The notes: generated from the letters alone by a model not told the origin. Shown: positions 36,105 through 45,579, numbered from the stretch's first letter. The stretch is DNA of 64,000 nucleotides from Rossellomorea vietnamensis (GCF_008180415.1 NZ_VTEI01000001.1:429061-493060); one strand, 5' to 3'. Numbers and translations are program-made.

Positions 36105-36767
36105 TTATCTATATAATTTCAATGCCTCAAAAATGGCAGCTATCAACAGTAAAGGGATTTCTCCTTGTCTTCCATCAATGAAGATTTTTCTTGGCGGCAA
36201 TTTACCTATCAAAGAAATTTTCGCCGCTTCTTTATCATTTCTGTAAAAATAATAGGCCCCTTCACCAGATGGCTTAGCCACTCTGATCAATTCGTTCTGA
36301 AAAGTAAAAGATGCAATTACATTACTGGGACTTTTCCTCTCTCCTTTAATCATGAATCTTTCGTTTGAATTGGAAGAGTTCAGTTCCACTTCCCAGCTGC
36401 TTTTAACAATGCCTTTTTTACCCTTAATTTTTTCCACCCGGACAACGGTATCGTTCAGCCTGTCGGTTCCTTTAATAGATACATAGTAATTAGGCATCAA
36501 TAATGATAGGAACATTTTAGAAACAGAATTGTATTCTCTTCGAATTTGTCCTACATGCCCCATCTTCACATCTACAATTTCAATGGGCCTAGTCATAAAC
36601 TTCAATGGATTTTCATAATAAAATGCTTTTTTCTCCCGATCATTAGAGACTCCGGGTTTCAATTCTACCCTGCCACTGCTCATTAAATAACTGATAGCAG
36701 CAAAAACAATGACAATAATTAAAACCAATATCAGGAACCAATCAGGTATGTGTTCCCCTCCGTACAT
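36105..36767 (-). CDS. Membrane-anchored protein, possibly tubby C-terminal-like
   Basis: A 220-residue protein with one membrane helix (residues 10-30), then a soluble region rich in beta strands (YYVSIKGTDRLNDTVVRVEKI, SSWEVELNSSNSNERFMIKG, KISLIGKLPPRKIFIDG). The pattern recalls tubby/LURP-one-like domains annotated in Bacillus, but I cannot confirm it. It is divergent from the rsbR-like gene 455 bp away. Confidence 0.55.
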   Translation of the reverse strand: MYGGEHIPDWFLILVLIIVIVFAAISYLMSSGRVELKPGVSNDREKKAFYYENPLKFMTRPIEIVDVKMGHVGQIRREYNSVSKMFLSLLMPNYYVSIKGTDRLNDTVVRVEKIKGKKGIVKSSWEVELNSSNSNERFMIKGERKSPSNVIASFTFQNELIRVAKPSGEGAYYFYRNDKEAAKISLIGKLPPRKIFIDGRQGEIPLLLIAAIFEALKLYR

Positions 36768-37030
36768 TTAATCACCTCAATAACTTTTGATTATTCTATA
36801 AGAATTCTAAATCAATATTTAGAATAAGCTTAACATCGTTTACTTTTTTAAAGTATATTTTGTTTAACAAATATTTTCCTTGTCTTGTTAAAGCTTTCTA
36901 CTCTATCTTTTTCTAGGTCTTCTTTAACTTACGGTGTTTAAACAGAATTACCGCCTATTTTTCATCTGTAATATGCCCTTAAGGCTTTGCAAAAAATTTA
37001 GTTTAAAGATTAAATTTTATAGACAAATAG

Positions 37031-37055
37031 GTTTATAGCCCTTTGGGTTGGGTAT
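37031..37055 (+). promoter_or_regulatory. Sigma-B type promoter upstream of the rsbR-like gene
   Basis: GTTTAT, a 13-bp spacer and GGGTAT match the sigma-B consensus GTTTAA-N12-15-GGGWAW with one mismatch. It lies 168 bp upstream of the start codon. The rest of the 455-bp divergent gap shows no gene. Confidence 0.6.
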
Positions 37056-37222
37056 AGGTCATTGTTTATTATTTTATAGGGAGTTCTGGGAGTGTTTTAA
37101 GCTTAAAGTTAAAAATTATATTCCCGGCATAAAGAATAGACATGTGCAGGAGCCTTTTGTTCAGCTTTAAAGGTTTCATTTTGCATGTCAACTTCGAGTG
37201 AAAAATAGGGGGAGAACGTTCA

Positions 37223-38044
37223 ATGGAATTGATGTCAAAAATCAGTGAAGAAGTTAAATCTTATATCTATGATAACGGAGAAGCATTCGATGAGAAGTTG
37301 CTTTCCGAAGCTGTAAACGTATCGACTAAGATAAAAGATATCTTAGATCGGGGAAACATAGATTTATTAAAAAATGCACGAAAACTCATATCCTATGTCC
37401 TTGAACAAAAGGATGAAGAATTAACTTCTTTTGCAGAACAGGAAGGTATTGCATGGGCAACTCATTCTTTAACACTATCCTTAAAATTGGAATGGGTACA
37501 AGCTATAAGAAGAACTTTGTGGCAGTTAATACACGACCTTGAATCCAATAAGAAGATCACGGATACCCGAAATGACTTTTTTGTGATGGAGAAGTTCGTT
37601 AACGATCGAATTGACCAGTTCCTCAACAGCTTTTTTATAAGTTATTCTTCTTATAAAGATGAAATGTTGCACAAACAAAGGGAGATTGTCGAACATTTAT
37701 CTGTCCCAATCATTCCTGTAAGGGAAAATGTTTCTGTCTTGCCTCTGATCGGTTCAATGGATACATATCGTATGCAAATCATTGAGGACAAAGTTTTCAC
37801 TGAAATTTCCACATCACGAATTCAATCTCTTATTATCGATTTATCAGGGATGGCCTTAATGGAAATTGATGTTATCGATGAATTCGAGAAAATTTTAGCT
37901 GGTGTTTCCATGATGGGATGCAGAGCTATCCTTACCGGTTTACGACCAGATCTCGTTAAGAGAATGGTTCATTCAGGAATCCGCTTTGACAGTGATATCG
38001 ACACAAGAGGAACGCTTCAAGAAACCTTGAGGGAATATCTATAG
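37223..38044 (+). CDS. RsbR-paralog stressosome protein (STAS domain)
   Basis: A 273-residue protein with a helical N-terminal sensor-like half (about residues 1-150) and a C-terminal STAS domain (about 155-270). RsbR paralogs co-assemble with RsbS and RsbT in the stressosome that activates sigma-B. At the two phosphorylation positions known in RsbRA (both Thr) this protein seems to carry Ser: LIGSMDT and IIDLSGM. Serine can still be phosphorylated. ATG has GGGGGAG eight bases upstream. No rsb genes are adjacent. Confidence 0.85.
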   Translation: MELMSKISEEVKSYIYDNGEAFDEKLLSEAVNVSTKIKDILDRGNIDLLKNARKLISYVLEQKDEELTSFAEQEGIAWATHSLTLSLKLEWVQAIRRTLWQLIHDLESNKKITDTRNDFFVMEKFVNDRIDQFLNSFFISYSSYKDEMLHKQREIVEHLSVPIIPVRENVSVLPLIGSMDTYRMQIIEDKVFTEISTSRIQSLIIDLSGMALMEIDVIDEFEKILAGVSMMGCRAILTGLRPDLVKRMVHSGIRFDSDIDTRGTLQETLREYL

Positions 38045-38226
38045 AAAAAAGACTTAGAGTCCTTAACTTCTTACTTCTTATATTAGGGAATCTAGTTAGC
38101 TTTAAGTGAATGGAAAATTAGCAAAAGGAAGAAATCAATGCTTAACCTGTTCTGTTTTGAAGGACAAACTTCCAACTAACAAAAAGAAATTGTCGAATTA
38201 TAATCAGCTAAAAAACAACCTTATCT

Positions 38227-38266
38227 ATATAAAAAAATGGTCAGTGGCTCTGACCATTTTTTTATA
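38227..38266. terminator. Bidirectional terminator
   Basis: AAAATGGTCAG / CTGACCATTTT with a 5-nt loop and flanking A and T runs, about 190 bp after the rsbR-like gene. Confidence 0.8.
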
Positions 38267-38404
38267 ACTGTTTATTACATTAAAGTTAGCAATAGGTAAG
38301 CGTTCGAAGTTATCTCCGGCTTTTCCCCCTGTTCCGTGCGAAGCATACTAATTTCCCAGCACTTCGCGGTCCATCTACTGATATGTAATAGATTATAAGT
38401 TCTC

Positions 38405-38432
38405 GGGCGGCTGCTTGTTCAGCAAACGCCCC
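38405..38432. repeat. Dispersed hairpin, GCTTGTTCAGCAAACGCC family, copy 1
   Basis: GGGCG-GCTGCTTGTTCAGCAAA-CGCCC forms a compact stem. Related copies are at 39369-39397 and 41161-41193. It lies just past the end of the GNAT gene at 38452 and may help terminate it. Confidence 0.6.
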
Positions 38433-38451
38433 TTTAGCATAATTAGAAGTT

Positions 38452-38916
38452 CTATAAATAACCCTTCATCCTGATTACCTTTCCATCAACTTCTGCACCG
38501 GCTTCTTCCATTCCCATTGCACAATAGAACTTAATCGCAGTTTTATTTGACGGGGAAACTCTTAAATGATATTCTCCGACTTTATTCTTTTCAAAGAATC
38601 TTTTTGCATAGTTATGTAATTCCTGCCCTTTGCCCTGCCCACGCATTTCGGGTATTAGATAATATAAATTTACATACCCAATGGTCTTGTCTTCATATTC
38701 ACGAATGGTTAATTCTAGTTGTCCTATATAGCTACCATCTTCTTTCGCTAAAACAAAACCCCCAGGAAAACTCCTGATTTTCTCATCTAACCAGTTTATA
38801 TACTCCTCTTCCTCACCGAAACCTGCAGTATCTCCAAAACTCACATAAAATGAGTCTTTGCGAAAATCGACTACTATATCTCGATGTTTCTTACTATCAA
38901 TTTCTTCAAAGATCAT
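38452..38916 (-). CDS. GNAT family N-acetyltransferase
   Basis: A 154-residue acetyltransferase with acetyl-CoA loop MRGQGKGQELHNYA near residue 92 and the C-terminal SPSNKTAIKFYCAMGMEE. The N-terminal half is acidic with aromatic residues. Substrate unknown; single gene. Confidence 0.85.
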   Translation of the reverse strand: MIFEEIDSKKHRDIVVDFRKDSFYVSFGDTAGFGEEEEYINWLDEKIRSFPGGFVLAKEDGSYIGQLELTIREYEDKTIGYVNLYYLIPEMRGQGKGQELHNYAKRFFEKNKVGEYHLRVSPSNKTAIKFYCAMGMEEAGAEVDGKVIRMKGYL

Positions 38917-39070
38917 ATTAAGCGCTCCTTTAAATTGTCGATTCCACTGCTGGACGGCCCGTAATAATTAATCAGTTAAACAATTTAAGTTTCCTCTTTT
39001 CTCCCTTTTCCACTAACCTTTACTGAAATAAAGGGCGGTTCGTTTGTTACAGTACATTTATAACCAGCAG

Positions 39071-39301
39071 TTATCCAAAGTGATTATGAAAACACCAAAC
39101 AATAAGAAACATACTCACTATTCCCCAAGCTGCGGCACTCACTATCCACCAAATTATGGATTTAGCTTCTGTTGGATTTTCCTCGTTTTCCGTATTTGCT
39201 GTTATAAAAGCAATTTTACTTTCCATCCCTTTTTTCATAAAAGCAAGAACAGCAAAGCCGACTATTATGAAAACAATAGTTATCCAGGGTAATAAGTCCA
39301 T
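39071..39301 (-). CDS. Small two-span membrane protein
   Basis: A 76-residue protein with helices at about 5-22 and 49-70 and a polar loop between. ATG has GGGTGG seven bases upstream. Not recognised. Confidence 0.5.
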   Translation of the reverse strand: MDLLPWITIVFIIVGFAVLAFMKKGMESKIAFITANTENEENPTEAKSIIWWIVSAAAWGIVSMFLIVWCFHNHFG

Positions 39302-39368
39302 TTTCTATCCACCCTTTTTGGTTTGCAAATTACTTTCTTTTCAAACTTCTAACCTCCCTATACTCAAA

Positions 39369-39397
39369 GGGCAACAGCTTGTTCAGCCAACGCCTCC
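39369..39397. repeat. Dispersed hairpin, GCTTGTTCAGCAAACGCC family, copy 2
   Basis: GGGCAACAGCTTGTTCAGCC followed by AACGCCTCC; more diverged than copies 1 and 3. Confidence 0.5.
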
Positions 39398-39484
39398 GTA
39401 TACGGAATACAGTTATACAATCACTCACGACAAAAAGAAATAGTAAATTGCAAACGATAATAAAAATAAAGGAAGAATTATCAT

Positions 39485-39604
39485 TTATTTTGTTCTAAAA
39501 CCCTTAAATAACGAACTATTATCCGGGGCATACCAAAGTTCCAAAGAAGAGAAAAACAACAACAAAACAGCAATTAAAACCCCAAACACTATATCCACAA
39601 TCAT
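39485..39604 (-). CDS. 39-aa membrane peptide
   Basis: One hydrophobic segment (residues 4-22), then a polar tail ending FRTK. GGAGG lies four bases before the ATG. After the stop the same frame reopens at once with ATG and 18 more hydrophobic codons, so this may be a longer protein cut by a nonsense codon. Function unknown. Confidence 0.4.
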   Translation of the reverse strand: MIVDIVFGVLIAVLLLFFSSLELWYAPDNSSLFKGFRTK

Positions 39605-39827
39605 TTGCCTCCTCAACGATAATACTTGATCCCGTTATGATAATTTGATTTAGGGATATGACGATTACCAAATGGATAGAGTTTCAATCTTTTACACTAA
39701 TTTCATTAAATGCTCCAATAATTGAAGAAGCAGTAGCCTGGGATCAGTTTTGGCTAATCTTTAGCTATGGCACCCCTTAATGAAATAAACCTAAGTTGGG
39801 ACAATTCACCACTAACCCATTAACGAT

Positions 39828-40430
39828 TTATAAAGATTTAATGCCTATTAAGCCCATATCTACAGAAGTCTCTATATACCCAATAATTTGTTCCATTGTG
39901 AACACTCTTAGTGGCTGTTCAAGTTCGTCACTGCCATAATCCATATCCCCTATGACATAAGGGACAAGTTCTATTATATCGTTAGATTCTACCTCTTCCG
40001 TGTCAATGATTGTCCCGCTTTCACTTAACAATTCACGTAATTCTTGTGTGAAGCCATAGTAATCTAATAGTTTCCCATTGAGTAACCGAAAATCATTATG
40101 GTATCTATTGAATATATCCTCATCTGCCTCCATTCGGTTCTTTAACCAAGGTAAATAAAAGCCTTTCAACCAAATGTCATCAGCGATTAAGTGAGTATAG
40201 TATCCCTGAATAAAGTGGGAATCTTTATTAAAGCTATATTTATGTATGAATTCCGTGTAATCAATATATCGGGAATAGTCTTTAACCTCACCTTTGTAAA
40301 AATGTGATAAGTCTTTAGGTGAAACTGCATCCGCTGCGATGCCCCCTAAAAGAAATGATGTTTTATCTTTTATTGACAGTTCATCTGCTATTCTATTTGC
40401 TATAAGCAGGTGCATGATCCTCGAACCCAA
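39828..40430 (-). CDS. Zinc-dependent phospholipase C / S1-P1-like family protein
   Basis: A 200-residue protein. The N-terminal MHLLIANRIADEL, LLGGIAADAVSPKDLSHFY and FIQGYYTHLIADDIW segments give the His/Asp metal-ligand pattern of the zinc-dependent phospholipase C-like family common in Firmicutes. No signal peptide, so probably cytoplasmic; the activity is unproven. TTG start with AGGGGG eight bases upstream. Confidence 0.65.
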   Translation of the reverse strand: MGSRIMHLLIANRIADELSIKDKTSFLLGGIAADAVSPKDLSHFYKGEVKDYSRYIDYTEFIHKYSFNKDSHFIQGYYTHLIADDIWLKGFYLPWLKNRMEADEDIFNRYHNDFRLLNGKLLDYYGFTQELRELLSESGTIIDTEEVESNDIIELVPYVIGDMDYGSDELEQPLRVFTMEQIIGYIETSVDMGLIGIKSL

Positions 40431-40544
40431 TTTAATTTCCCCCTTTTCCCTTTCCTTTTAGGTTCAATAAAGATTGTAAAAGATCCTTTATTTCTATCCA
40501 ATACTCTTCCAGGAAATGCCCCTTTCATCCAATAACTTCAACAA

Positions 40545-40574
40545 AAAGAGCGTTAATCCTTTTTCGATTAACGC
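40545..40574 (-). terminator. Terminator of the 40.6-kb GNAT gene
   Basis: Minus-strand CGTTAATC / GATTAACG stem followed by CTCTTTTTG. Confidence 0.8.
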
Positions 40575-40594
40575 CCCTGTAAGCGGAAGAAGAT

Positions 40595-41107
40595 TTATAT
40601 TATTTTTCTAATGTCTTCCCATCCGTATACAAATTCGCTTAACCTCCTTCCTGATATTTCTGTATCAATAGTGCCAATTTTTTCAGCCCCAAGAGCCTCA
40701 TAAAATAATCTAGAATTATTATCTTTTAACACAATAACTGTGATCGCAAAAATTTCTTGTTTTAAAAATTCATCTATTATAGGCATTACTAGCAATTTTC
40801 CTAGACCACTTCTTTGGTATTCTTTTAATATATATATGGCATATAACTCACCACGGTATTGTGAGTATTTATTATCTCGTTGGGGACCACAACTTGAAAA
40901 ACCTACTATTTCACCTGCACTATTTTCAGCTACAAAAACAATCCCTCCATTTGATATAATATCTTTCCATTTTAATTCTCGACTTTCGTAGCTCATCCTT
41001 ATTAAATAGTCATCAGGCACAATGTCTTTATAAGTAGTTTTCCAACTATCTACTTGAACTTTAGCTATGCCTCTAGCGTCATTTATATTTGCTCTTTTAA
41101 TATTCAT
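40595..41107 (-). CDS. GNAT family N-acetyltransferase
   Basis: A 170-residue acetyltransferase: N-terminal DARGIAKVQVDSWKTTYKDI, a domain opening frequent in amino-group GNATs, acetyl-CoA loop EYQRSGLGKLLV near residue 96, and the end motif NNSRLFYEALGAEKIG. Shine-Dalgarno weak. Substrate unknown. Confidence 0.87.
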   Translation of the reverse strand: MNIKRANINDARGIAKVQVDSWKTTYKDIVPDDYLIRMSYESRELKWKDIISNGGIVFVAENSAGEIVGFSSCGPQRDNKYSQYRGELYAIYILKEYQRSGLGKLLVMPIIDEFLKQEIFAITVIVLKDNNSRLFYEALGAEKIGTIDTEISGRRLSEFVYGWEDIRKII

Positions 41108-41160
41108 ATTTCAACTCAATTGAAATCAGCCTTTTCAGTATTTAGTAAAGTCCCCTTTCA

Positions 41161-41193
41161 TGGGAGGCTGCTGCTTATTCAGCAAACGCCCCG
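41161..41193. repeat. Dispersed hairpin, GCTTGTTCAGCAAACGCC family, copy 3
   Basis: TGGGAGGCTGCTGCTTATTC followed by AGCAAACGCCCC. The surrounding 330-bp gap has no supported gene; a frame resembling the end of a small membrane protein (near 41230-41400) lacks a start. Confidence 0.55.
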
Positions 41194-41436
41194 GTTACTT
41201 GAATAACCCTTTGTAATAATATAGTTAATAATCAGCATCCCAAAACTTGTCCTTTTTCGTATACTTTATCAACGGATTGGAAATTATTGAATATCAAAAT
41301 TAATGTTGGTGCCAGTTTTTTATTCTCTAATCTATGTTCATCGTGATAATTGTTATGTTTATTCAAACCCAATAAAAATCCAGCTGCAAATGAAACGATA
41401 ATTATCTGCGAATAAGCGAGTATGCACGAGAAAAAC

Positions 41437-42240
41437 TTACATTTCCGAAGGAGTAGTTCTGGAAGCAGCCAATGCAGTTAAAGCCTTCTCAATATAACTA
41501 TATACTTCTTCTGCAATCCTTAGAAATTCTTTAACATCTACAATAGTATCCAGGTAACACGAATATAGATAGTCAACTAAAGCTGAATCAATATTGCAAT
41601 AATCTGATATGGCACTCTTCATCTTAGTAATGTCATCTTGCCAAACCCCTGTATCCTCTAAAACCAAAGAGTATAATGCACGAATTAACCTCTTTGAGTA
41701 ACCTTTGATGTATCTAGATTTCAGTGTGTCATCATTGGCATTAGATAGAAAGCCGCGAACGCGATCCACTGCCTCTCGAGTGTCTGAATTCAAGTCTAAT
41801 ATGAACTCTTGTGAAATAAGAATAGGCGGTACTTCTTCGCCAATATCAGTACCATGTATACAAACACAGATTATCTTGATCCAAAATCCCCATTCATTGG
41901 GCTTACTTCTTACATCACCCAGTGAACAAATAACTGTATCAACCTTAGTTACTAATCGATATTTTTGTAAAATCTGGTCCTTCAGACATGATACTTTATC
42001 ATCATCTATATCTTCTGGTCTTTCGCATACTATTGTAAAATCTGCATCAGACTTAAATGGCTTAGCAGTACCTTTAGGAATTGAGCCACACATATAAATA
42101 CTGTGAATCTTCCCATCGAACTCTGAAAGCAAGCTAGCTGTATACTCCTCTACAAATGTCTTGTACTCACTCTGAATATTGATCTTCTTTATAACCTTTT
42201 CCAAAACCATATCTGGTCTCCTTTTATCTTCTAAGATCAT
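41437..42240 (-). CDS. Nucleotidyltransferase-domain protein
   Basis: A 267-residue protein with the pol-beta superfamily pattern: GSIPKGTAKPFKSDADFTIV supplies the GS motif and the metal-binding Asp pair, with a third acid likely in KVDTVICSLGD. The C-terminal half is helical. It resembles streptomycin-adenylyltransferase-like and toxin MntA-like proteins, but no resistance or toxin role can be assigned. ATG 42240 has GGGGGG five bases upstream. It starts 47 bp after the DUF218 gene. Confidence 0.75.
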   Translation of the reverse strand: MILEDKRRPDMVLEKVIKKINIQSEYKTFVEEYTASLLSEFDGKIHSIYMCGSIPKGTAKPFKSDADFTIVCERPEDIDDDKVSCLKDQILQKYRLVTKVDTVICSLGDVRSKPNEWGFWIKIICVCIHGTDIGEEVPPILISQEFILDLNSDTREAVDRVRGFLSNANDDTLKSRYIKGYSKRLIRALYSLVLEDTGVWQDDITKMKSAISDYCNIDSALVDYLYSCYLDTIVDVKEFLRIAEEVYSYIEKALTALAASRTTPSEM

Positions 42241-42287
42241 TTTATCTCCCCCCTTTTTAATTTTCACACTTCTTAAAGGAGTAAGTT

Positions 42288-42881
42288 TCATTGTCTTCCC
42301 TTATAGAAACGCAAATAAATGATGAACATCTGTATGTATATGTAAACGTAAATAATTCCAAATCCTATGACGAATTCTTTTGGCACTCTAGACTTTTCCA
42401 AGGTATGGTCAATTCCGAGCCGATAAGCATATGAACTAGCTTTTCGCAAATGCCAAGGTGAGGTAACGATAACCGCATTTCTCAGCCCTCTCTCGTGCAT
42501 AATTTCTCGCGATTTCACCAAATTTTCATAAGTGCCCCTCGCTTTTGTTTCAAGTATAATTTGGCTGCCATCCACGCCTAATTCCACTAAGGCGCTTGCC
42601 ATTATTTCTGCTTCAACATGGTTATTTGCGACAGATGCTCCCGAACAAATAACTACTTCAGCAATTCCATTGTGATAGAGGTCTGTTGCTTTATAAATTC
42701 GCTCTCGTAAAATTGGAGTCATTCTTCCATCCTTTTTAGCCGGATAACCAAGTACAATCATAGCATCTCTTTTTTGACCATGATTATAACCCGCTTTGTT
42801 AAAATGCTTACGAATAATATAACCCCAAACATAAGGCATATAAGTATTAAGCATAAAATATACAAGCCTATCATTTAACAT
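42288..42881 (-). CDS. YdcF/DUF218 family protein
   Basis: A 197-residue protein with the DUF218 signature: AMIVLGYPAKKDGRMTP, then EVVICSGAS, ILETKARGTYENLVKSREIM and VIVTSPWHLRKASSYAYRLG. A C-terminal hydrophobic stretch (VIGFGIIYVYIYIQMFIIYL) is a likely membrane anchor. Relatives include SanA-type envelope proteins. Start uncertain: ATG 42881 follows AGAGGAG closely, and 25 more in-frame codons lie upstream. Confidence 0.75.
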   Translation of the reverse strand: MLNDRLVYFMLNTYMPYVWGYIIRKHFNKAGYNHGQKRDAMIVLGYPAKKDGRMTPILRERIYKATDLYHNGIAEVVICSGASVANNHVEAEIMASALVELGVDGSQIILETKARGTYENLVKSREIMHERGLRNAVIVTSPWHLRKASSYAYRLGIDHTLEKSRVPKEFVIGFGIIYVYIYIQMFIIYLRFYKGRQ

Positions 42882-43211
42882 ATCTCCTCTGACATTCTCT
42901 TTATCAAACGACAGATAATATACTTTGTAATGGGTGCACATCGGATTTAATAACAATCATTTGTTCGATTAAACTGCCCAATAATGGAAGAAGGCAATAG
43001 CTGGATCAAATTAGCTGATCTTCAGTTATTGCCCCCCTTAACCAATGAGTGTAACGATATTATTTGAGGTCAAAACATTTCTCACAGATAAATTTACCTT
43101 CATTATTCAAATAAGCTTTTATCTCTGTCATTCCCTTTTTCTAATAAATAGCTTTCACAAAAAACGTCAAATCTTTTTTGAATTGCATCTCGTCTTACAG
43201 TTTTATATGAA

Positions 43212-43598
43212 CTATTGCTCTGAAGATTCTTGATTATTTACAAACATTTGGGCATTTTCAAACTGAATGTCTAGCGCCTTATTTAACTCCATATTTTGAG
43301 TTGCGGGATCTGCTGCAGCTGTATCCAACTCTTTGATTATCCCCCTGAAATAATCTCTATATTTATTAAATTCTAAGCCTTTTTCTTCGAATACTTGAAT
43401 TACTAATTCATTTTTGTCCTTTGCTTCTAAACTAAGCCAATCTTTCAATGGCTGATTTAATGCAATTTCTTTATTGTTTACCATTACAGTCACCACTTCT
43501 TCTTGAGTCACCTCTTTATCTGTATTGCTTTCATTCTCTTGACTACACGCAGCTAATGTAATTACTGTAATTAAAATTAACACTTTAAATAACTTCAT
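43212..43598 (-). CDS. Predicted lipoprotein at the end of the sigma-factor cluster
   Basis: A 128-residue protein with a lipoprotein signal (MKLFKVLILI.. and lipobox LAAC at about residue 18). The mature part is acidic and helical (NMELNKALDIQFENAQMF). It lies 20 bp after the second permease gene and is likely part of that operon. No known domain. Confidence 0.75.
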   Translation of the reverse strand: MKLFKVLILITVITLAACSQENESNTDKEVTQEEVVTVMVNNKEIALNQPLKDWLSLEAKDKNELVIQVFEEKGLEFNKYRDYFRGIIKELDTAAADPATQNMELNKALDIQFENAQMFVNNQESSEQ

Positions 43599-43618
43599 TG
43601 AAACCTCTCCTTTGTAAC

Positions 43619-44614
43619 TTAAATTTTTTGCGCAAAGGTAAAATCACTCTTTTCCAAAGCTTTCTTTGGAGGATTGACTTCTTTTCTTTCAACTTCTCCC
43701 TTACCTATCTTATCTCTCGATTCTTTAAGTCCTTCTAAAATAAAATTTAATGAGAGGATACTAAGGGAAAAGAATACAACTGGAAATACCAATAGCCATG
43801 GTGATATGGGGAGTTGATAAAAGTAACTTCCTATCAACCCTGACCACTCGTTTGATGTAGATAAGGCATATTTCGGTTCTCCGCTATATAGTTCAGCAAA
43901 ATCAGCTCCACCAATAAATATTTTTAATAATCCTAGATGAGCGAGCAAGATTAAAACTTGAACAACCTGCTGAATGAACAATATTGGTATCCTTGGCTTT
44001 ACAATTGGAAGCATCTGCTTTCTGAAGATATGCATTGGACTGGCCCCCATTATCTTTGCTGCTGATACATACTCTTTAAATGAAATTTCAATAAACTCGT
44101 CTTTAAAAACTTGTGAAAGCATCGGCACTCCAATCATCACGATGACTAACAACTGAATTACTGTTTTTTCGGTAACAGTAAAGACCGTCGATACGCTGAC
44201 AGGCAGTAAAATAAAAAAACCTAACAGAGTAGCAGGTATATATCTAAAGGGTTCGGTTCCGCTTTGGACGACCGTTTTAATAAATGGCGACATATTGTAT
44301 AAAAGGTAACCAAACATAATACTAAGGAGTATTCTTACAACACCCAATCCAAACGCTATTCCTAGCGTATATTTGGCCCCAGCAATAATTTTATAAAAGA
44401 GATCATCACCTGTACGATCTGTTCCAAACCAAAATTTTTCGGAAGGTGAAAATGGTGGTGCTTCTAAGGCCTTTCCCTCGGAATTGTATAGCACTCCATG
44501 CTGAGGAATTTCATTATCCATAAAAATGTAGTGATACAGACTAAGTAAGATTAACGAAGCAATAAACAAGAACCCTATCATGAATAGAGGGTTCCTTATT
44601 AATCTTTTTGTCAA
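43619..44614 (-). CDS. Oligopeptide-type ABC permease, OppC/DppC-like
   Basis: A 331-residue inner-membrane permease with about six helices. The EAA-type loop EYVSAAKIMGASPMHIFRKQ near residue 185 is where an ATPase would dock. A typical OppC extracytoplasmic loop (PFSPSEKFWFGTDRTGDDLF) follows TM1. No ATPase or binding protein gene is present in the cluster. It overlaps the preceding permease gene by 4 bp. Confidence 0.85.
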   Translation of the reverse strand: MTKRLIRNPLFMIGFLFIASLILLSLYHYIFMDNEIPQHGVLYNSEGKALEAPPFSPSEKFWFGTDRTGDDLFYKIIAGAKYTLGIAFGLGVVRILLSIMFGYLLYNMSPFIKTVVQSGTEPFRYIPATLLGFFILLPVSVSTVFTVTEKTVIQLLVIVMIGVPMLSQVFKDEFIEISFKEYVSAAKIMGASPMHIFRKQMLPIVKPRIPILFIQQVVQVLILLAHLGLLKIFIGGADFAELYSGEPKYALSTSNEWSGLIGSYFYQLPISPWLLVFPVVFFSLSILSLNFILEGLKESRDKIGKGEVERKEVNPPKKALEKSDFTFAQKI

Positions 44615-45468
44615 TAGGGTTCACCTCTCCAACGATATATTAAAGCATCAACAATTTTCAGACCAAGAATGACAGGAAGGAAGATAAGGATAATACAAAC
44701 AGTAAATACCTCGGTTGAATTGAAACGAATAATAAATGATGTCAAACCATTTATATTGAAGATGTACTCGACCATCACTAAATTTGATAAGATAAGCCAA
44801 ACAATATATTTTGAATGAGATAATAAATGAAGCATGGTATTCGGAAGAATATGCTTTAACATCACTTCATTTTTTGACAAACCTTTTGATATTGCAAAAT
44901 GATAATATTCTTTCTCTCTTTCCTCGTTAAAACGCTGTAACATAATCCTGCTAATTAAAAAAGTGGGCAGGATACAAAGAGTAAGAAAAGGAATTCCAAA
45001 AGCCTGCTCTTCATAACCAGAAGCTACGCTAAAAAGTAAGATGTCTGTTTTTTTGAAAAACCAAATCACAAGCGACTGGATTGAAACAACAATAAAAATA
45101 TCAGGGATTGATTCAGCTACGAAAAAGAGAAGATTGCTTTTTCTCCTAATATCTCTCGAAAATAAAGATACTAAGTATACAGTTGCGATGGATAAAATAA
45201 TTGATACTATCACTGCGGATATGAGCATTTTCAGGGAAAAGAAATAAGGAGACCAAATATCAGGGAACAGTTCTCTAGGTGTTGTGTTTATGGAATGGTA
45301 ATAAATATCACCGTTTACAATTGACGTTAATAACTGGTTTACCCCTTTTATATAATTTGAGAAATCAATTCCATATCCATTGAATAAAAAAGGAATAGAA
45401 CCTATTAAGATAATAATAAAAATACTCCATCCTAATTTTAATACCCCTTTAAAATAGGACAAAGACAC
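44611..45468 (-). CDS. Oligopeptide-type ABC permease, OppB/DppB-like (divergent)
   Basis: A 285-residue permease with about six helices. The EAA loop reads EYYHFAISKGLSKNEVMLKHILPN. The N-terminal third departs from standard OppB. It pairs with the OppC-like protein; the two would form a complete heterodimeric channel but need an ATPase encoded elsewhere. It starts 111 bp after the anti-sigma gene. Confidence 0.83.
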   Translation of the reverse strand: MSLSYFKGVLKLGWSIFIIILIGSIPFLFNGYGIDFSNYIKGVNQLLTSIVNGDIYYHSINTTPRELFPDIWSPYFFSLKMLISAVIVSIILSIATVYLVSLFSRDIRRKSNLLFFVAESIPDIFIVVSIQSLVIWFFKKTDILLFSVASGYEEQAFGIPFLTLCILPTFLISRIMLQRFNEEREKEYYHFAISKGLSKNEVMLKHILPNTMLHLLSHSKYIVWLILSNLVMVEYIFNINGLTSFIIRFNSTEVFTVCIILIFLPVILGLKIVDALIYRWRGEPY

Positions 45469-45579
45469 ACCTCCCTTTCTTTCTTACATGTCCAAAAAAG
45501 GAATAAAAGGCAAATAAATAACCTTAAACCTTTTACTATCTTCAAAAAGTAGACTCCTATATCCATGATTGCTTATTTG

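Noticed and set aside
41230..41400. Small membrane protein on the minus strand
   Set aside because: The frame reads ILAYSQIIIVSFAAGFLLG and on to a stop but has no start codon or ribosome site; at most a fragment.
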